Part shown: positions 44,924 to 57,289 of the stretch, piece by piece
How positions within the stretch are numbered: the stretch's first letter is position 1
Layout of the letters: every line of letters starts with the position of its first letter
Assembly: GCA_003952965.2 (NCBI GenBank)
Contig: CM025853.1
Coordinates: forward strand, 6,495,007-6,559,006
Length of the DNA: 64,000 nucleotides
Direction: 5' to 3'
Origin: Morella rubra
Lineage: Eukaryota > Streptophyta > Magnoliopsida > Fagales > Myricaceae
Made by a program: the position numbers and the translations under genes
Notes under the pieces: model-generated
Told to the model about the DNA's origin: nothing
What the model saw: only the letters and a program-made list of their open reading frames with translations
Databases searched by the model: none

Positions 44924-45283
44924 ATGGACAAGAGTAAGTGTTTCACCATTTTCGATGGGTCAAACTATGCATATTGGAAAGTTAAGATGTGAGCATTCCT
45001 AAAATCCATAGATGAGAGAGTTTGGTCAGCTGTGACTACTCAATGGGAAAAACCAACTGTTACGGTGAATGAAGGAACTAGTGTTAAGGATTCACAGCTT
45101 TGGAGCTTGACTGAAAGAGAGACGGGAGGCCGGAATAGCAAGGGAATAAAATGTCATCTTCATGGGTGTGTCCCCTGAGGAGTTAGTAAGAATTTTGAAT
45201 TGTGAAACGGCAAAAGAAGCTTGGGAACATTCTCTTGACTATCCATGAAGGAACTAAGGCTGTTAGAGACTCCAAAATGTAGG
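44924..45283 (+). pseudogene. Copia C gag N-terminal fragment
   Basis: Starts MDKSKCFTIFDGSNYAYWKV, reads KM then a stop (44990-44992), and continues as AFLKSIDERVWSAVTTQWEKP, the DUF4219/UBN2-type gag N-terminus found in plant copia elements. Further stops and frameshifts follow (near 45174, for example) before truncation at 45283. The rest of gag-pol is absent. Confidence 0.8.
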
Positions 45284-45494
45284 GAGGAGAGCATGCCCCG
45301 GTGCAAAGTTGACGTTGGCTATACTATATAGGACAGTTTCAGCCATGGTTCAATGCTTTGATTGGAAGGTTGGCGAAGATGGAGTAACTAAGGTTAATTC
45401 AGAAAGTGAAAAGGCTATTTTCTACACATGGGTCATCCACTTTTATGCCTTATGGTTGTTCATTTCAACCCATTTGCTTCTTCGATATAGCTGA
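45284..45494 (+). pseudogene. P450 C-terminal fragment (right arm)
   Basis: Encodes GRRACPGAKLTLAILYRTVSAMVQCFDWKVGEDG..., the heme loop from its second half and the C-terminal beta region. A one-base loss near 45413 shifts SEKG into another frame, so the native ending is lost. It begins about 75 bp further into the P450 than the left-arm copy. The donor is probably the gene at 61911-63720 or a close relative. Confidence 0.85.
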
Positions 45495-46911
45495 TCACTC
45501 ATCTGATCATGGTGCTGTGTTCACTTACATATCGTTTTCCCACTTATAAATAAGCACATATATACGTGCGTACCTAGACCTAGGGGGTCAAGTTTACAAA
45601 TTATGCGTACACGCAGCCTTTTAGGCACTGTTGTATGCTTGCTTTGTTTTGTTTGTACCATGCATGAAGTTTTTATTTATGCAACTATAAGTGTTTGTAT
45701 TTTTGCAAGATTTGTGTCAAATTATTTTTTAAATTTGAGTTGTAGTTTTCTATCCAATAATCTTGGATATATTTTTGTTTAAAGTGTTCAAAAGGATTGT
45801 TGAAGTTATCCATGAAGAAGATAAGGTTGAAGAAGCTTTCAATTTTGAAAAGATGATGATAAAGATAAATTCAAGGAGCTGGACACATGCCAAAAAAAGT
45901 TATGAGTTATCTCTGGATTGAAGACTCACTCGCCTGCCACTTGCCTATTGGCTTGAGCGGAGGCTGGGAAATTTTTACAAAGAATTTTTGATTGCTAACA
46001 GCTCACCTCTTGGCTCAAGCGAAGGCAACGAGAATCGCGATACAAATTCATTTCAACCACCTACCTGACACAAGTATGGTCAGCACCGATGGTCGTGATT
46101 GAAATTAAATTCTGGAATGCTTTACGAAGAGTCTATATTTGAGTTATGTCTTGTTGGAAAGCTCTACAAGTCTAGTTTCCAACGCATCAAACGGCATACA
46201 TTTTGAGGTTTTCTAGATAAATATATGGTAAAATTACTCCAAGGAGGTGAGACTGGCAGCTAGTTACGAGGTCTAGTGAATTTTGGACGATTTTGCAATT
46301 TTTTGCTTGTTCTTTTGGGTTTTCAATAAGTCTTTTCATTTCCCTAAGAGTCTTTTTTGTTTCTTAAGTCTCAATTAAATTTTTTGAAGTTGTATTTCTC
46401 ATTTACTCATGCTTGGAAGGTTCTTCCAAACTTTGCTATTTAAACCCTTCTCTAGTAGTGGAAAAATACAGATTTTGAGTGTTTATACAACTTAAGCTTT
46501 AGGCTTCTTTAAGAATGATTTCTTCTCCAAACTCTTATCCTTCAATAGATTCTGATAGGTGGCGAGTTATTGCTCTGTATCCCGTGTTGGATTACATTGG
46601 GTGGTGATTTCTGTATCCTTTGTGTTCTACTTGGGTGGTGAGCTTATCTATTTGAGAGTGTGAGTTATAGTGTGTTCCCAATCGTTTCTCGACATTTCCA
46701 CAAACATCCCGAGCTATCCAAACACTATACCGACCTTTTAAAAATATCCTGAAGTCTCATTACTATCCTAAGGTTCTTGTTATTCTCGAGGTGTCCATTT
46801 CTTCCGAAAACATTTCAACAAGTCCGAGGTGCCCACGAGGTATCCCATGCTTTCCATGGTCAACCCCGGTATCAAGTGGTATGAGAGATTTTGGTTGTCA
46901 TGATGGGTTTG
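45284..46911 (+). repeat. Right arm of inverted duplication: P450 3' flank
   Basis: The plus-strand copy of the left arm. It starts in the P450 heme loop (GRRACPGAKL near 45284-45315), runs through the P450 stop region, then 1.4 kb of flank to the copia B LTR at 46912. Unlike the left arm, the LTR and gag beyond are retained. Apart from the P450 piece there is no recognised coding sequence in 45500-46911. Confidence 0.85.
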
Positions 46912-47123
46912 TTGACTTTCGCTTTTTTTTTCTCACGATTCCATACCCAAGCCATCGAAGTCAAGATTTGCAGGCAGCAAGTCAAGTGGCTATGAGAGTT
47001 GAGAGTTGTACATTTGGTTTGTTGACATCAAAGTTATCTCCTCTGTGTGGACGTAGGCAAATTGTCGAACCACGTTAAATATTGGCCTTCGTGTGTTTGT
47101 GTTCCTGTTTCGTGCTCAACAAG

Positions 47124-47135
47124 TGGTATCAGAGG
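47124..47135 (+). promoter_or_regulatory. Copia B primer-binding site
   Basis: TGGTATCAGAGG follows the LTR end (CTCAACA at 47121) by two bases. It differs from the perfect initiator-methionine tRNA complement only at the last base. Confidence 0.85.
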
Positions 47136-47811
47136 TGGCAATCGCCGGAATTTTCATTTTTGAATTCGGTTGAGATCAGATCTGTGGCCAAATCCAATTT
47201 TGGACCCCACTGACGATTCCTCGTGACGAGACGAGCACAACAATACCAACCGAAGGCCAAACTAAGGCCGCACGCGCTGATATAATATTTTGCACATGTC
47301 CTCACTCGCTTCACGTGCTCCCACGTGCCACCAGCTATCGGGAGACATGTCACGTGCTCGAGATTTTACCACACATTGTTCACTCACCTCCACAGGCCTT
47401 CTGTTTGCCGAAGAGGTGCAGGTCAGGGAATTGGGTTTGGGTTCTAACCGGGTAGGCCAAATCAACTCACTGAGTCAGCTGAGTTTTGACCAAGTTGATT
47501 TGAGTCAGTGAGTCAACTCGCTAAGTCATGCCTAGTTGACTCACCTGAGTTTAAGTTAATTGATATTGTTAATGGCGTTAGCATCTACGGAGATTATTCC
47601 TTTAAAGTTGACGAAATATTTTGTTTATGGAGGGAATATTTCAGTTTCAAGATTTCTTCATTTGGGCTCAATTTTTGTCCTTTTTGGGCCGGACTAGATC
47701 TATTCCTAGATATTTTGACCATTTTGGACATTACAGAGGGCTCCGTTTTCCGAGATTCTACTTCGAACGTAGAGCAACAAGCCATTTGAGCTAGCATTAA
47801 AGGCGGAATCC

Positions 47812-49962
47812 ATGGAGGATTCAAGTTATAGTGCAATGATCAAACTTACAATGACCAACTACATAGTCTGGAAACCCCAGATGGAAGATCTCTTAAATTG
47901 CAAGGATCTGTTCGATCCAATAGAAGAGAAACGGAGTAAAAGCAGCTGCCACGCCGGAAAAGGATGGAAAAAGTCAAACAAAAAAATTATTGGTCAGATC
48001 AGACAATGGATCGACCACAGTGTCTTTCATCATGTTGCACAGGAGACAAACACCTAAAAGCTATGGCAAAAGCTAAAGAACATGTATCAGGCCAAGACCA
48101 CTCGAAATAAGGCCCTTTTAATGAGACGCCTTGTGAATTTTAGTTGAAGAGTGGTACCTCTGTTGCTGAGCATACCAGTGAGTTTCAGAACCTGGTGAAC
48201 CAAAATTCAACTGTAGCGTTGAATCTTGGCGATGAAAAACAAGCTCTCATACTTCTCAGTTCACTACTAGATAGCTGGGAGACATTCGTGGTCTCCCTCA
48301 GCAATTCGGCTCCAGACGGTAAACTTACCATGGTGATGGTGAAGGATGCCTTGTTTAATGAGGAAGCCAGGAGAAAAGAGGCTGGTATGGACCAGTCGCA
48401 TGCCTTCGTAACCGAAGGAAGGCACCAACGAAATGGTAGAAGGAGAAGTAAAAGCAGGAGCAGAGGCAGATCCCAAAATCCTGGCGGTTACCACCAAAGG
48501 GCAAGATGAAATGTTTCCACTGTGGCATCGAAGGCCACTTAAAGAATAACTGCCGGAAGTTACAACAGGAGCAAGGCCAATCCAGCAACCAACCAAAGAA
48601 GGCCGATGGTGAAGCATTAGTCACCATTCCAGGAGATTGTGCCTTACTCTCCACCATTGAAGAAGAATGTCTCCATGTTGCGAGTCAGGATGCAGAATGG
48701 GTGGTAGAGACAACAGCTTCCTACTAGGCCACTCTTCGCAGTGATTTCTTCACTACATATAAAGCCGAAGATTATGGTACAGTGAGGATGGGTAACACCA
48801 GTTCCTCAAAGATCGCGGGTATTGGAGATGTATAAAGAAAAATATTGGTTGTACCATGGTGTTGAAAGATATTCGACACGTGCCCAACTTCCGATTAAAT
48901 TTGATATCTGGGACAGCCCTTGATCGACTGGGCTACGACAACCACTTCGGCAACGGTACTTGGAAGCTGACGAAAGGCACCATGGTTGTCGCCCGTGGAC
49001 ATATCTGCACACGTTATACAAGACTCATGTGCATTGATAGCCTCAATGCAGTTCAAGATGAGGCATCTCCAAATCTGTGGCACGAGAGACTCGATCACAT
49101 GGGTGAGAAAGAGTTGTTTACATTGGCAAAGAAGGCGCTTATTATAGTCAACAAAGGCATAGCGCTAAACCCTTGTGAGCATTGCTTGTTCGGTAAGCAA
49201 CATCGAGTCTCGTTTAGTACATCTGCCAGTAAAAGATCAGAGTTGTTGAGCCTGGTACACTCTGATATATGCGTCCCTTAGAGGTGGAGTCTTTGGGCGG
49301 TAACAAGTATTTTGTTACATTTATTGATGATGCTTCACGTAAAGTGTGGGTGTATTTCTTAAGAACGAAGGACCAAGTTTTTGAACAGTTCAAAACTTTC
49401 ATGCTATGGTAGAAAGAGAAACTTGGAAAAAGTTAAAGTGCCTCCGGACAGACAATGGAGGCGAGTACACTTCCAAAGAGTTCAGAGCATACTGCTCTGG
49501 CCATGGCATCAGACACGAGAAGATGGTCCCATGCACCCCACAACACAATGGTGTAGCTGAAAGGATGAATCGGACCATTGTAGAATGAACCAGATGTATT
49601 CTCAGTATGGCCAAGTTGCCTAGGCCATTATGGGGTGAAGCAGTTCGTCTAGCTTGTTACCTAATCAACAGAACACCATCTGTACCATTGAAGTTCGAAG
49701 TTCCAGAGATGGTGTGCTCTGGTCATAAGATCTCCTCCTCTCATCTGAGAGTATTTGTGTGCAAAGCATTTGCACATGTATCCAAGGAGCAGAGGTAGAA
49801 GCTTAGATGTCAAGTCCACTCCGTGTATTTTTATTGGCTATGGAGATGAAGAATTTGGATACAGACTTTGGGATCTACAAGCTAAGAAGGTCATCAAAAG
49901 CAGGGACGTTGTGTTCCATGAAGCTGAGTTATATGGTAGCTTCAAAAGATCAACAAACCCAG
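47812..49962 (+). pseudogene. Copia B gag-protease-integrase, broken
   Basis: From the ATG at 47812: gag (MEDSSYSAMIKLTMTNY, LTMTNYIVWKPQMEDLL), continuing at 48144-48509 in another frame (TSEFQNLVNQ, LLSSLLDSWETFV), CCHC knuckle CFHCGIEGHLKNNC at 48510, protease remnant WVVETTASY*ATLRSDFF near 48700 with a stop in place of a residue, GAG-pre-integrase (DRLGYDNHFGNGTWKL, NLWHERLDHMGEK) at 48856-49281, integrase (LLSLVHSDIC, CTPQHNGVAERMNRT) to 49614, and the integrase C-terminal segment (HLRVFVCKAFAHVSKEQR, IFIGYGDEEFGYRLWD) to 49962. Stops occur near 48057, 48725 and 49588. It is inactive. Confidence 0.85.
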
Positions 49963-50277
49963 AGATTTAGGGTACAGCGACCGGGTTGGATGGACGACAT
50001 GATGACGTAGCTGACTGAGCAAATGCAATCTGTCTTACGGCCCACCCATAAGATGGTCAGTGATATCAGTTGTCAGCTGACAACTTTGGAGCAAAAGGTC
50101 ATGAACATGGACTCTGGGTGAAAGAAGGAGATCACTGCGGTTCAGGAGGCCATGAGGAAAGCGGCAACAAGTGCTGACTTATTTGGATTGACTCAACGGG
50201 TCATGCATATAGAGGAGCGCCTTAGTCAAATCCGTGATGTTCTAAAAATCACGGATGATGACGATGATCACCTGTAG
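49963..50277 (+). pseudogene. Coiled-coil C-terminus of a transposon-type protein
   Basis: A frame continuing directly from the copia B junction reads WMDDMMT, stop, LTEQMQSVLRPTHKMVSD.., a second stop at 50119-50121, then KKEITAVQEAMRKAATSAD, FGLTQRVMHIEERLSQ and an acidic tail DDDDDHL before the TAG at 50275-50277. Heptad-like leucine, isoleucine and methionine spacing suggests a coiled coil. It resembles in style the C-terminal coiled coil of plant transposon proteins, and is followed, as at 57120, by AT-rich DNA and then CGAACG-rich subterminal-like DNA. The identity is an inference, and I cannot name the family. Confidence 0.4.
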
Positions 50278-51767
50278 CTTTATTATCATGTTTATTTTTT
50301 TTTATTTTTTTTTTAGGACATCGATTTGTATTTATTTGATGTTATTTTGTTTATATTATGTTTTGGCAATATTTGATATATTTATGTTATCTTAGTTATG
50401 TTATAATTGTTATTAGAACTTAATACAATATGAATTGTTATTAGAACAAATAATAAAAGTTCGTCAAAACCTATTCGAACGACTTTGAAACCGTTCGTAG
50501 GGTTTATTATATGGTCGGGACGATTTCGTTTACGATCCTTTTATTTAGACGTGTCGTTTGGGGATTTCCAAACAACGTCATGCAATGTAAGATATCGTTC
50601 GGATGTATTATTCGAGTCCGGATGTTTGTGTTTTGACCAGACGCTGTCGTTTGAGGATTACTAAAATAGAGACCAAAGATAGCGTTTGGATAGTTTGAAG
50701 TGGTTCGGACGGTGCGAAAATTTTAGGCGGCAACAATTCCCTCGAAAACTAATACACGTCAGCATCCGAACTTAATTTTACTCATCCAAATGTATTCAAT
50801 CATTTCAAAGTTTTAGAATCACAGACAGGGGAGGAAAAATGGGAAACACTTAGAAAACGAAAGATTTGAGCAAGAGGAGAAGAGGAGAGCTGATTTTGAG
50901 CGTCCAACCGCATTGAATCGGGTGTGGAAGAGCAACTCATTTGGAATTTGATATTGGATTGCATTTGAGGTTAGTGGTTCTAAATTGAATTGTTTTAGGA
51001 TGAAAAGCATGATTTTAGGATATAAAAGCATGTGTTTTTTGAAATTTTTGGGTCTAAAATGATAGCAATTGAGTTTATGTTGGTTGTGATGTGTTTATAT
51101 TGAAGTGTTTGTGATTTGGGTGATTTTGGCAAGAATTTGTAGTGAAAATGGAGTCTGTGCGTCGAAGAACTGTCTTGTTTGACAATTGCAGTCCGGACGG
51201 ATTATGTTTGTCCAGATTCATTTTTTTAGTTCAAACGCTTTTGCAAAAAGCGTCCGAACACTTATGGATTGTCGGACAATTTAGATTACGTCCAAACTTT
51301 TTGCTTTTATGTTCTTGCATTCATTTAGTAGCCTTAGCCCCCGTTTAAGAATTACACGGAGTTCGATAACGAACTCGGTTTAATTCTTGAATTGTCCACG
51401 TTATGGACAGTTTGAGTTTACAATATGCGTAATGTGTAATTGTATCTGCTATTGTGACTATGTGTTTAGAAATTTCGATGCAAATCTCCTTTTGTCCTTC
51501 GGATACACATTCAGCATTGAGCTTATACACTTGCCTTAAATGGTGGGTGTTTATGCTCAATGTTGTAGGCGTGTATCTGGGGACTGAGGGAAATGCTGTC
51601 GAAATTTCTAGAGCATCGGTCACAATGGTCGGGTCAATTACGTGCAGTACGTGATATTGTAAACTTGAATGGGATAGGACCTATCACCTGAAGAAATTGG
51701 AGTTGAGTGTGAATGTCATCATTATTGTTTGCATTATTGTTTGTATTTTCTTCTTTGAAGGAACAAT

Positions 51768-54700
51768 ATGGATAAAGCTGGATTTATGAGGCTGATAGAC
51801 TCAAAAGTGCGAAGTATAGTGATGGTGTTCGGATTTTATGAGTGTTGCCCGTAGTTATGCAGATAGTCGGGGATGATAAGATGTCCATGTAAGAGATGTA
51901 AGAATGTGTTGTTCCAACATGTGGACGAGATGGAGGATCATTTATTCATAATTGGGTTTGACCAGAGTTACACTCATTGGTATTTCACGGAGAGTCAATT
52001 TCAGAAGTTTCTAACTGGGTAGTGACTTTAGAACCTGAACCTTTAGTGAAGACTCTGAGGGAAACATAAATGATGATATGAGAGACATGTTAGAAGATTT
52101 TGAGGCGGGAGAGGGGTTGATGAGAACGCTGGTGAAAATAAGGTCCTGAAACAGTCGAGTCGGGTCTGGAGAGGTTTTTCGTATACCAAGTTATGGGCGG
52201 ATGCTGAGCGAGAGTTGTATCCCGGGTGTAAGAAGTACTCGAAGTTGTCTTTCGTTGTTAGGTTACTTCATGTGAAGTCGGAGAATAATTTGACTGTAAA
52301 GGCGTTTGAAGATGTGTTGGGTTGATAAAAGATGCGCTGCCGGAGGGGGAGACACTTCCTAAATCTTATTATGAGGCGAAAAAGTTAAGAAAGAATTTAG
52401 GATTTAGCTACGATAACATACATGCGTGCTTAAATGATTGTGTATTTTTGGAAGGAGTACAGTGAGTTACAAGAGTGTCCGGTGTGTGGGGAATCGAGGT
52501 GGAAGTACAGTCAGAATACCAAATCAAAGGTTCCTCAAAAAGTGCTGCGCATTTTCCCTTGAAACCGAGGTTGCAGAGATTGTTTCTATCAAGGCAAACG
52601 GCAACGGATATGCGGTGGCACCAAGAGAAGCGTGTGATTGAAGATGGGGTGATGAGGCATCCTGCAGACTCTGGGTATGGAAGGACCTCGATAAGAAGTA
52701 TGAATGGTTTGGTCGGGAATCTCGAACGTCCGGTTGGGTTTGGCATCTGATGGGTTCAATCCGTTTGGCAACATGAGCTTATCGTATAGTATATGGCCAG
52801 TGGTACTAATTCCATACAATTTGCCGCCATGGAAATGTATGAAGGATTCAAGTTTCATGTTGTCGTTGCTTATTCCGGGTCCAAGAAGTCCGGGAATGAT
52901 ATCGACGTCTACTTGCAGCCATTGATAGATGAGTTGAAGGACTTGTGGGAAAATGGAGTGCAACGTACGACGCGGCCGTGTCAAGTCATTTAAGTTACAT
53001 GCTGCTTTGCTTTGGACAATAAATGACTTTTTGGCTTATGGTAATCTCTCGGGTTGGAGTACGAAAGGACGGTTAGCATGCCCTAATTGCAATGCGAACA
53101 CAACGTCATTTTGGTTGAAACATGGGGGCAAACATTATTTTTTGGGACATCGCCGGTATTTGCCCGCGACGCATGGGTGGAGGCATGATGTCGACATATT
53201 TGATGGGAAAAAAGAGTTTAGAGCAGCGCCTGAAGAAGTCACTGGAGAGGAGATACTTCAACAACTTGAATCGGTACCGTTATGTTCGTTTGGGAAGACT
53301 CAGAAGAAGAGAAAACGGGCTAAGAAGTTAAGTTGGACGAAGCGCAGCATATTCTTTGAGTTGCCGTACTGGTCAGATTTGAAACTTCGACATAATTTGG
53401 ACGTCATGCACATAGAGAAGAATATTTGTGACAATGTGTTAGGAACTTTGATGAACGTCGATGGTAAGACGAAGGACAATGCTAGTGCTCGGAGGACTTG
53501 GCATTAATGGGCATTAAAAAAGATTTGCATTTGCAAGTTCGGGTCAGCAGGAGGTGATGCCTCAAGCATTATTTACTTTAACAAAGGATGAACGTAAGAA
53601 GTGTTGTGAATGGCTGAAGGGTGTTAAGTTTCCGGATGGATACGCCTCTAACATATCCCGATGCGTGAATATAAAAGAAGGGAAATAATGGGTATGAAGA
53701 GTCACGACTCACACGTCTTGTTGCAGCGACTGTTAGCAATGATACACGGGTTGTTAGGAAACGAAGTATGTACAACGTTGACTGAGTTGAGCTTATTCTT
53801 CAGAGACTTGTGCTCAAGAACAATACGTTTAGACGTTGTGGACAGTTAGAGAAGGACATCAGAATGATTCTTTGCAAGTTGGAACATTTTCCCTCCATCA
53901 TTTTTTACTATTATGGTTCATTTAGCTGTTCATTTACCTCGGGAGGTGAAACTTTGGGGTCCAGTTCAATTTCGGTGGATGTATCCAATGGAGAGGTATA
54001 TGGGGAAGATGAAGCGTTTCGTTAAGAACAGGGCACGGTGTGAGGGCTCCATAGCAGAGAATTATATGTTAAATGAATGTCTAACTTTTTGCTCAATGTA
54101 TCTTGGTACGGTTGAGACGAGATTTAATAGAAAAGACCGGAATTATGCCGACATGGATGATCGAAGTTGTCATTTTTCTGTGTTTACTCAAAGTGTTCGA
54201 CCGCTGGGAGCTGGTAAGGGTCAAGATTTGAATAGAAAGGAATTTACAAAAGCGCAGTGGTACGTACTCAACAACTGTTCAGAAATCAGCCAACATATAG
54301 AGTAAGTGCTTATAAGAATATTTGCTCATTTAACACTTATCAGTTCATTATATTTTAATTTATTATAAAATATCTTATTTCTTTATAGCGAGCACTTGGA
54401 AGAGATGAGGAGAATCACCAATAAATGTTGATAGGAGGCACGAAGAAGGATTTCCGTTATGGTTTAGAAATCGGGTATTTATTTAATTTTATCTCTATTA
54501 TATGTTTAATTTTAATTGATTTTTTTTTAGATTCAAAGTTAACACGTGTTTACTATTTTAGATTCAAACTATGCGCAATGAAAATCCGGGCTCGGTGTCG
54601 GATGATTTGTATGCATTAGCATCCGGTCCGGATCACGGGCACTTTGTTATTCTGGGTGTGTAGTGAATGGAGTTAGGTTTCACACGGTCTTTCGTGAACA

Positions 54701-55268
54701 GTTTCGTAACACTCAGAATAGTGGTGTGGTTGTTCCGGGGGACCATGATGGGGAAGATGTTGATTTTTACGGCCAGGTCGTGGATATTTACGCGTTGCGT
54801 TATTTGCGGGGAATTTAGTTTATTTACTAAAATGTGACTGGTTTGACTTGAGTACTCAAAACTTAGGTCTTGATAAAAGTGGTCGGTTTGTTAGTATTAA
54901 CACATCCCGAAAGTGGTACAAAGACGACCCGTTGTGCTAGCTTCTCAGGGGAATCAAGTATTTTATATCGATGATATGAAGTTGGGCGGTCACTGGAAGA
55001 TTGTTCAAAAGATTACCCTAGAAACACGTATGATATTCCACATATTGAGGAGGAAGCTAGTGAAGATGGAGAAGGACCGTCGAAATGAGTCTATTGAGCT
55101 TTTTGTGGACTTTAGCTCATTTGACATGATCCCATTGACTAGAAATGACAGATGTGCCGGTAACCGATGAGGTGTTCCACAACAACGTGAAAGAAGGAAA
55201 GCGATGATTCCTCGGAATCGTTCAGTGAAGATTGTAGTGATTCTGAAGAATATGACTCCGAGGACTAA
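51768..55268 (+). pseudogene. TNP2-like CACTA transposase (TNPD), multiply broken
   Basis: From the ATG at 51768 (MDKAGFMRL): the transposase-associated N-terminal domain (GMIRCPCKRCKNVLF, IIGFDQSYTHWYF at 51870-51990); the TNP2 core in shifting frames (ECPVCGESRWK, KVLRIFPLKPRLQRLF, DMRWHQEKRV, then ASDGFNPFGNMSLSYS and LACPNCNANTTSFWLKHGGK at 52440-53150; ELPYWSDLKLRHNLDVMHIEKN at 53360-53430); DUF4218 at 53913-54305 (VQFRWMYPMERYMGKMK, CEGSIAENYMLNECLTF); and DUF4216 at 54700-55170 (VVVPGDHDGEDVDFYG, QVFYIDDMKLGGHWKIVQK). This is the catalytic protein of En/Spm transposons. At least six frame changes and several stops mean it is not functional. Confidence 0.85.
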
Positions 55269-55385
55269 AGTAACTTTATCGTTTCGATTTACTTTGCGTT
55301 CTATTTTATATTCATTTTGGGTAACATAATTCATTGTCTTTTTTTTTTTCTCTAATATTGATTTATTTGGTCACAGGACGACGTC

Positions 55386-57119
55386 ATGCCAGCAGGGAAA
55401 CGTCTTCAGTGCGATTCATCAGTTCGAGCTGAGAGTAGTCCCGGTAGACTAGCAGTGTCGGGTCCTTCACTTAGGGATAGGAACGAATTACCGTCCCCTA
55501 CCACAGCCAGTCCAGTAGGCACCCAAAGTAGTTGTGCGTGTAAGTATCTTACCCCGTCAATCTTGATTAAATATTATGACTTTTAAATTTCTATGCTTAA
55601 CTGAATTTTAAATTTATTGTTCTTCATTTGTAGCGACGTCCGGAATTAAACACGTTCGAGGTAGTACGCGTGGGATTGCCTTACTCAAGGCTCGCACCAG
55701 AGGAAAGCTGACTGTCCATATCCCTGATGGACGTACGGGTGGTGATGACAAGGCGTCCTCAATGCTCTCGAGTCATATTGGTGCGCTCGTTCGACAACAT
55801 GTCCCATTTGAGACGAGTAAGTGGAAGGAGGTCCCCGACGAGGTTAAATCGTATGTGATGAACCGAGTGTTGGTAAGTATAATTCATTAAATTTTAATTT
55901 TTGAAACTTTTATATGTACTAACTGTTATATATGTTAAGGATGACTTCCAACTAGATTACGACCGAACCGAGGATCGCATAACTGTGACGTCTACGATGA
56001 ACACAGCGTACAGGACGCACAAAAATAGAATGTTCCAGCATTACTCGGTGTTCAATTCCAAAGAAGAGGCGTTAGAACACCCGTATCCCGATATGAACAA
56101 GGAAGAATGGACTCGTGTCTGTGATTTATTCGCGAGCGAGGAATTTCAGGTTAAACATTTTTATTCCGTCCTGAACATTTATTTTATTTTATTATTAATT
56201 GTGTAACAACTGTAAATGTACAATGCAGAGGAGTGCAATCAACAAGGAGAATAGAGCTAAGCTGAAGATTGTACACACATCTGGAGCGAGGTCTTTCCAA
56301 CGCCGAGAGCATTGTTAGTAAGTAATAAATTTACATTTTTATTATTTATTATTTAAATAAATGACTTAGGTATTTTAATATGCACGTTCTATATTTCTTT
56401 TGATGTACAGAAAAATCCAGAATCTGATGAGATTAGTCCTGCGTTGCTGTATAAAAAGACACATACTAATAAGGATGGCATGTGGACATCAGAAGATGCA
56501 CGAGAAAATTTTGTAAGTTGTAACGTTAGATTTAATGATGCATTCGTATGCGTTTATGTTTCATATATGCTAATTTTATCTTATTTTTTAATTTTGTAGG
56601 AAAAAATGGAGGCGTTACAGTTGCAGCACGAGTCAGAGGGAAAGTCATACACCGAAGTGGAGATTTTCGCTGAGGTGTTGGGGACGAAAGCGGGTTACGT
56701 GCGAGGTTTAGGCCGTTCAGTACGGTCTGTTGGATCATCTTCATCAGCAGCGTCCGTTGATTTGTCCGGAGATTGGAGGAGGCCAGATTAGAGATTGAGG
56801 AGATGAGGGCTAGACAGATGGAATATGAAGCGCTTCTTGTCAAGCGGTCAGATATGGAGCAGACGATGCGAGAGCATCTACAGATGATAGAGGAGCAGCA
56901 ACGGAAGAAAGACGAAGAGCTGATGCAGATGATGGCAGAGCAGCAACGGAAAAAAGACGAAGAGCATCAGAAGATGATGCAGGGTAGGAACAACAAAGGA
57001 ACCTAGTGGAACAACAAGAATGGAGGATGCAACTAATGGCGGAGCAGATGCGTGAGCAGCTGATGGAGCAGATCAGACAGTTGCAATCTCATTCGACACC
57101 CAAACGAAAATTTGGGTAG
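55386..57119 (+). pseudogene. Transposase_24-like (TNPA-type) CACTA protein, intron-containing
   Basis: Exons with plausible GT-AG borders at about 55386-55539, 55635-55872, 55940-56149, 56229-56317, 56411-56512 and 56600-57119. Reading: MPAGKRLQCD; GIALLKARTRGKLTVHIPDG and VKSYVMNRVL; DRITVTSTMNTAYRTHKNRM; KNPESDEISPALLYKKTH; KSYTEVEIFAEVLGTKAGYV; then a long Glu/Gln/Lys/Met-rich coiled coil (EEMRARQMEYEALL, MIEEQQRKKDEEL repeated). This matches the plant Ptta/En/Spm Transposase_24 family, thought to be an accessory DNA-binding protein. A frameshift near 57000 ends the frame at 57006. In the other frame the coil continues (MAEQMREQLMEQIRQL) to the TAG at 57119. It is the best-preserved transposon gene here, one indel from an open frame by eye. 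Confidence 0.75.
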
Positions 57120-57289
57120 ATTTATGTATTTTCACTACTTTGTCAGTACTTATTGATTATGTATTTTATTTACTTTTAATGACGATTACATATTTGTAGA
57201 TATTTTATTATACTATGAGTATTGAATATCTTTTATTTATATTATTTGTAAATTATTTTTAAAATTTTAATTAAATTAATTCAAATATG

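Larger units (their letters stand above)
43694..45283 (+). mobile_element. Copia C fragment: 5' LTR, primer-binding site and truncated gag
   Basis: LTR at about 43694-44878 (TGTTAGTGTATAATC...GTCTTGTTCA, with CCCCCTCTAGGTTCGG near its end), a primer-binding site TGGTATCAGAGC at 44881-44892, then gag from the ATG at 44924. It is cut at 45283, where P450 sequence begins. The left edge is also P450 sequence, but in the opposite orientation. It is related to copia A (shared gag segment AFLKSIDERVW) and sits at the centre of the inverted duplication. Confidence 0.85.
46912..49962 (+). mobile_element. Ty1/copia element copia B, 3'-truncated
   Basis: Plus-strand element with a short 5' LTR (46912-47121, about 200 bp deleted relative to the copia B' LTR), a primer-binding site at 47124-47135 (TGGTATCAGAGG), gag, protease, pre-integrase and integrase. 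It stops at 49962 after GATCAACAAACCCAG. From there sequence of the CACTA region begins. RT, RNase H and 3' LTR are missing. Copia B' supplies the missing part for comparison. Confidence 0.85.

Noticed and set aside
49807..50010. Frame running from copia B into the coiled-coil segment as one fused gene
   Set aside because: The copia frame here is not the integrase frame, and two stops follow. It is a junction artefact of two decayed elements, not a fusion protein.
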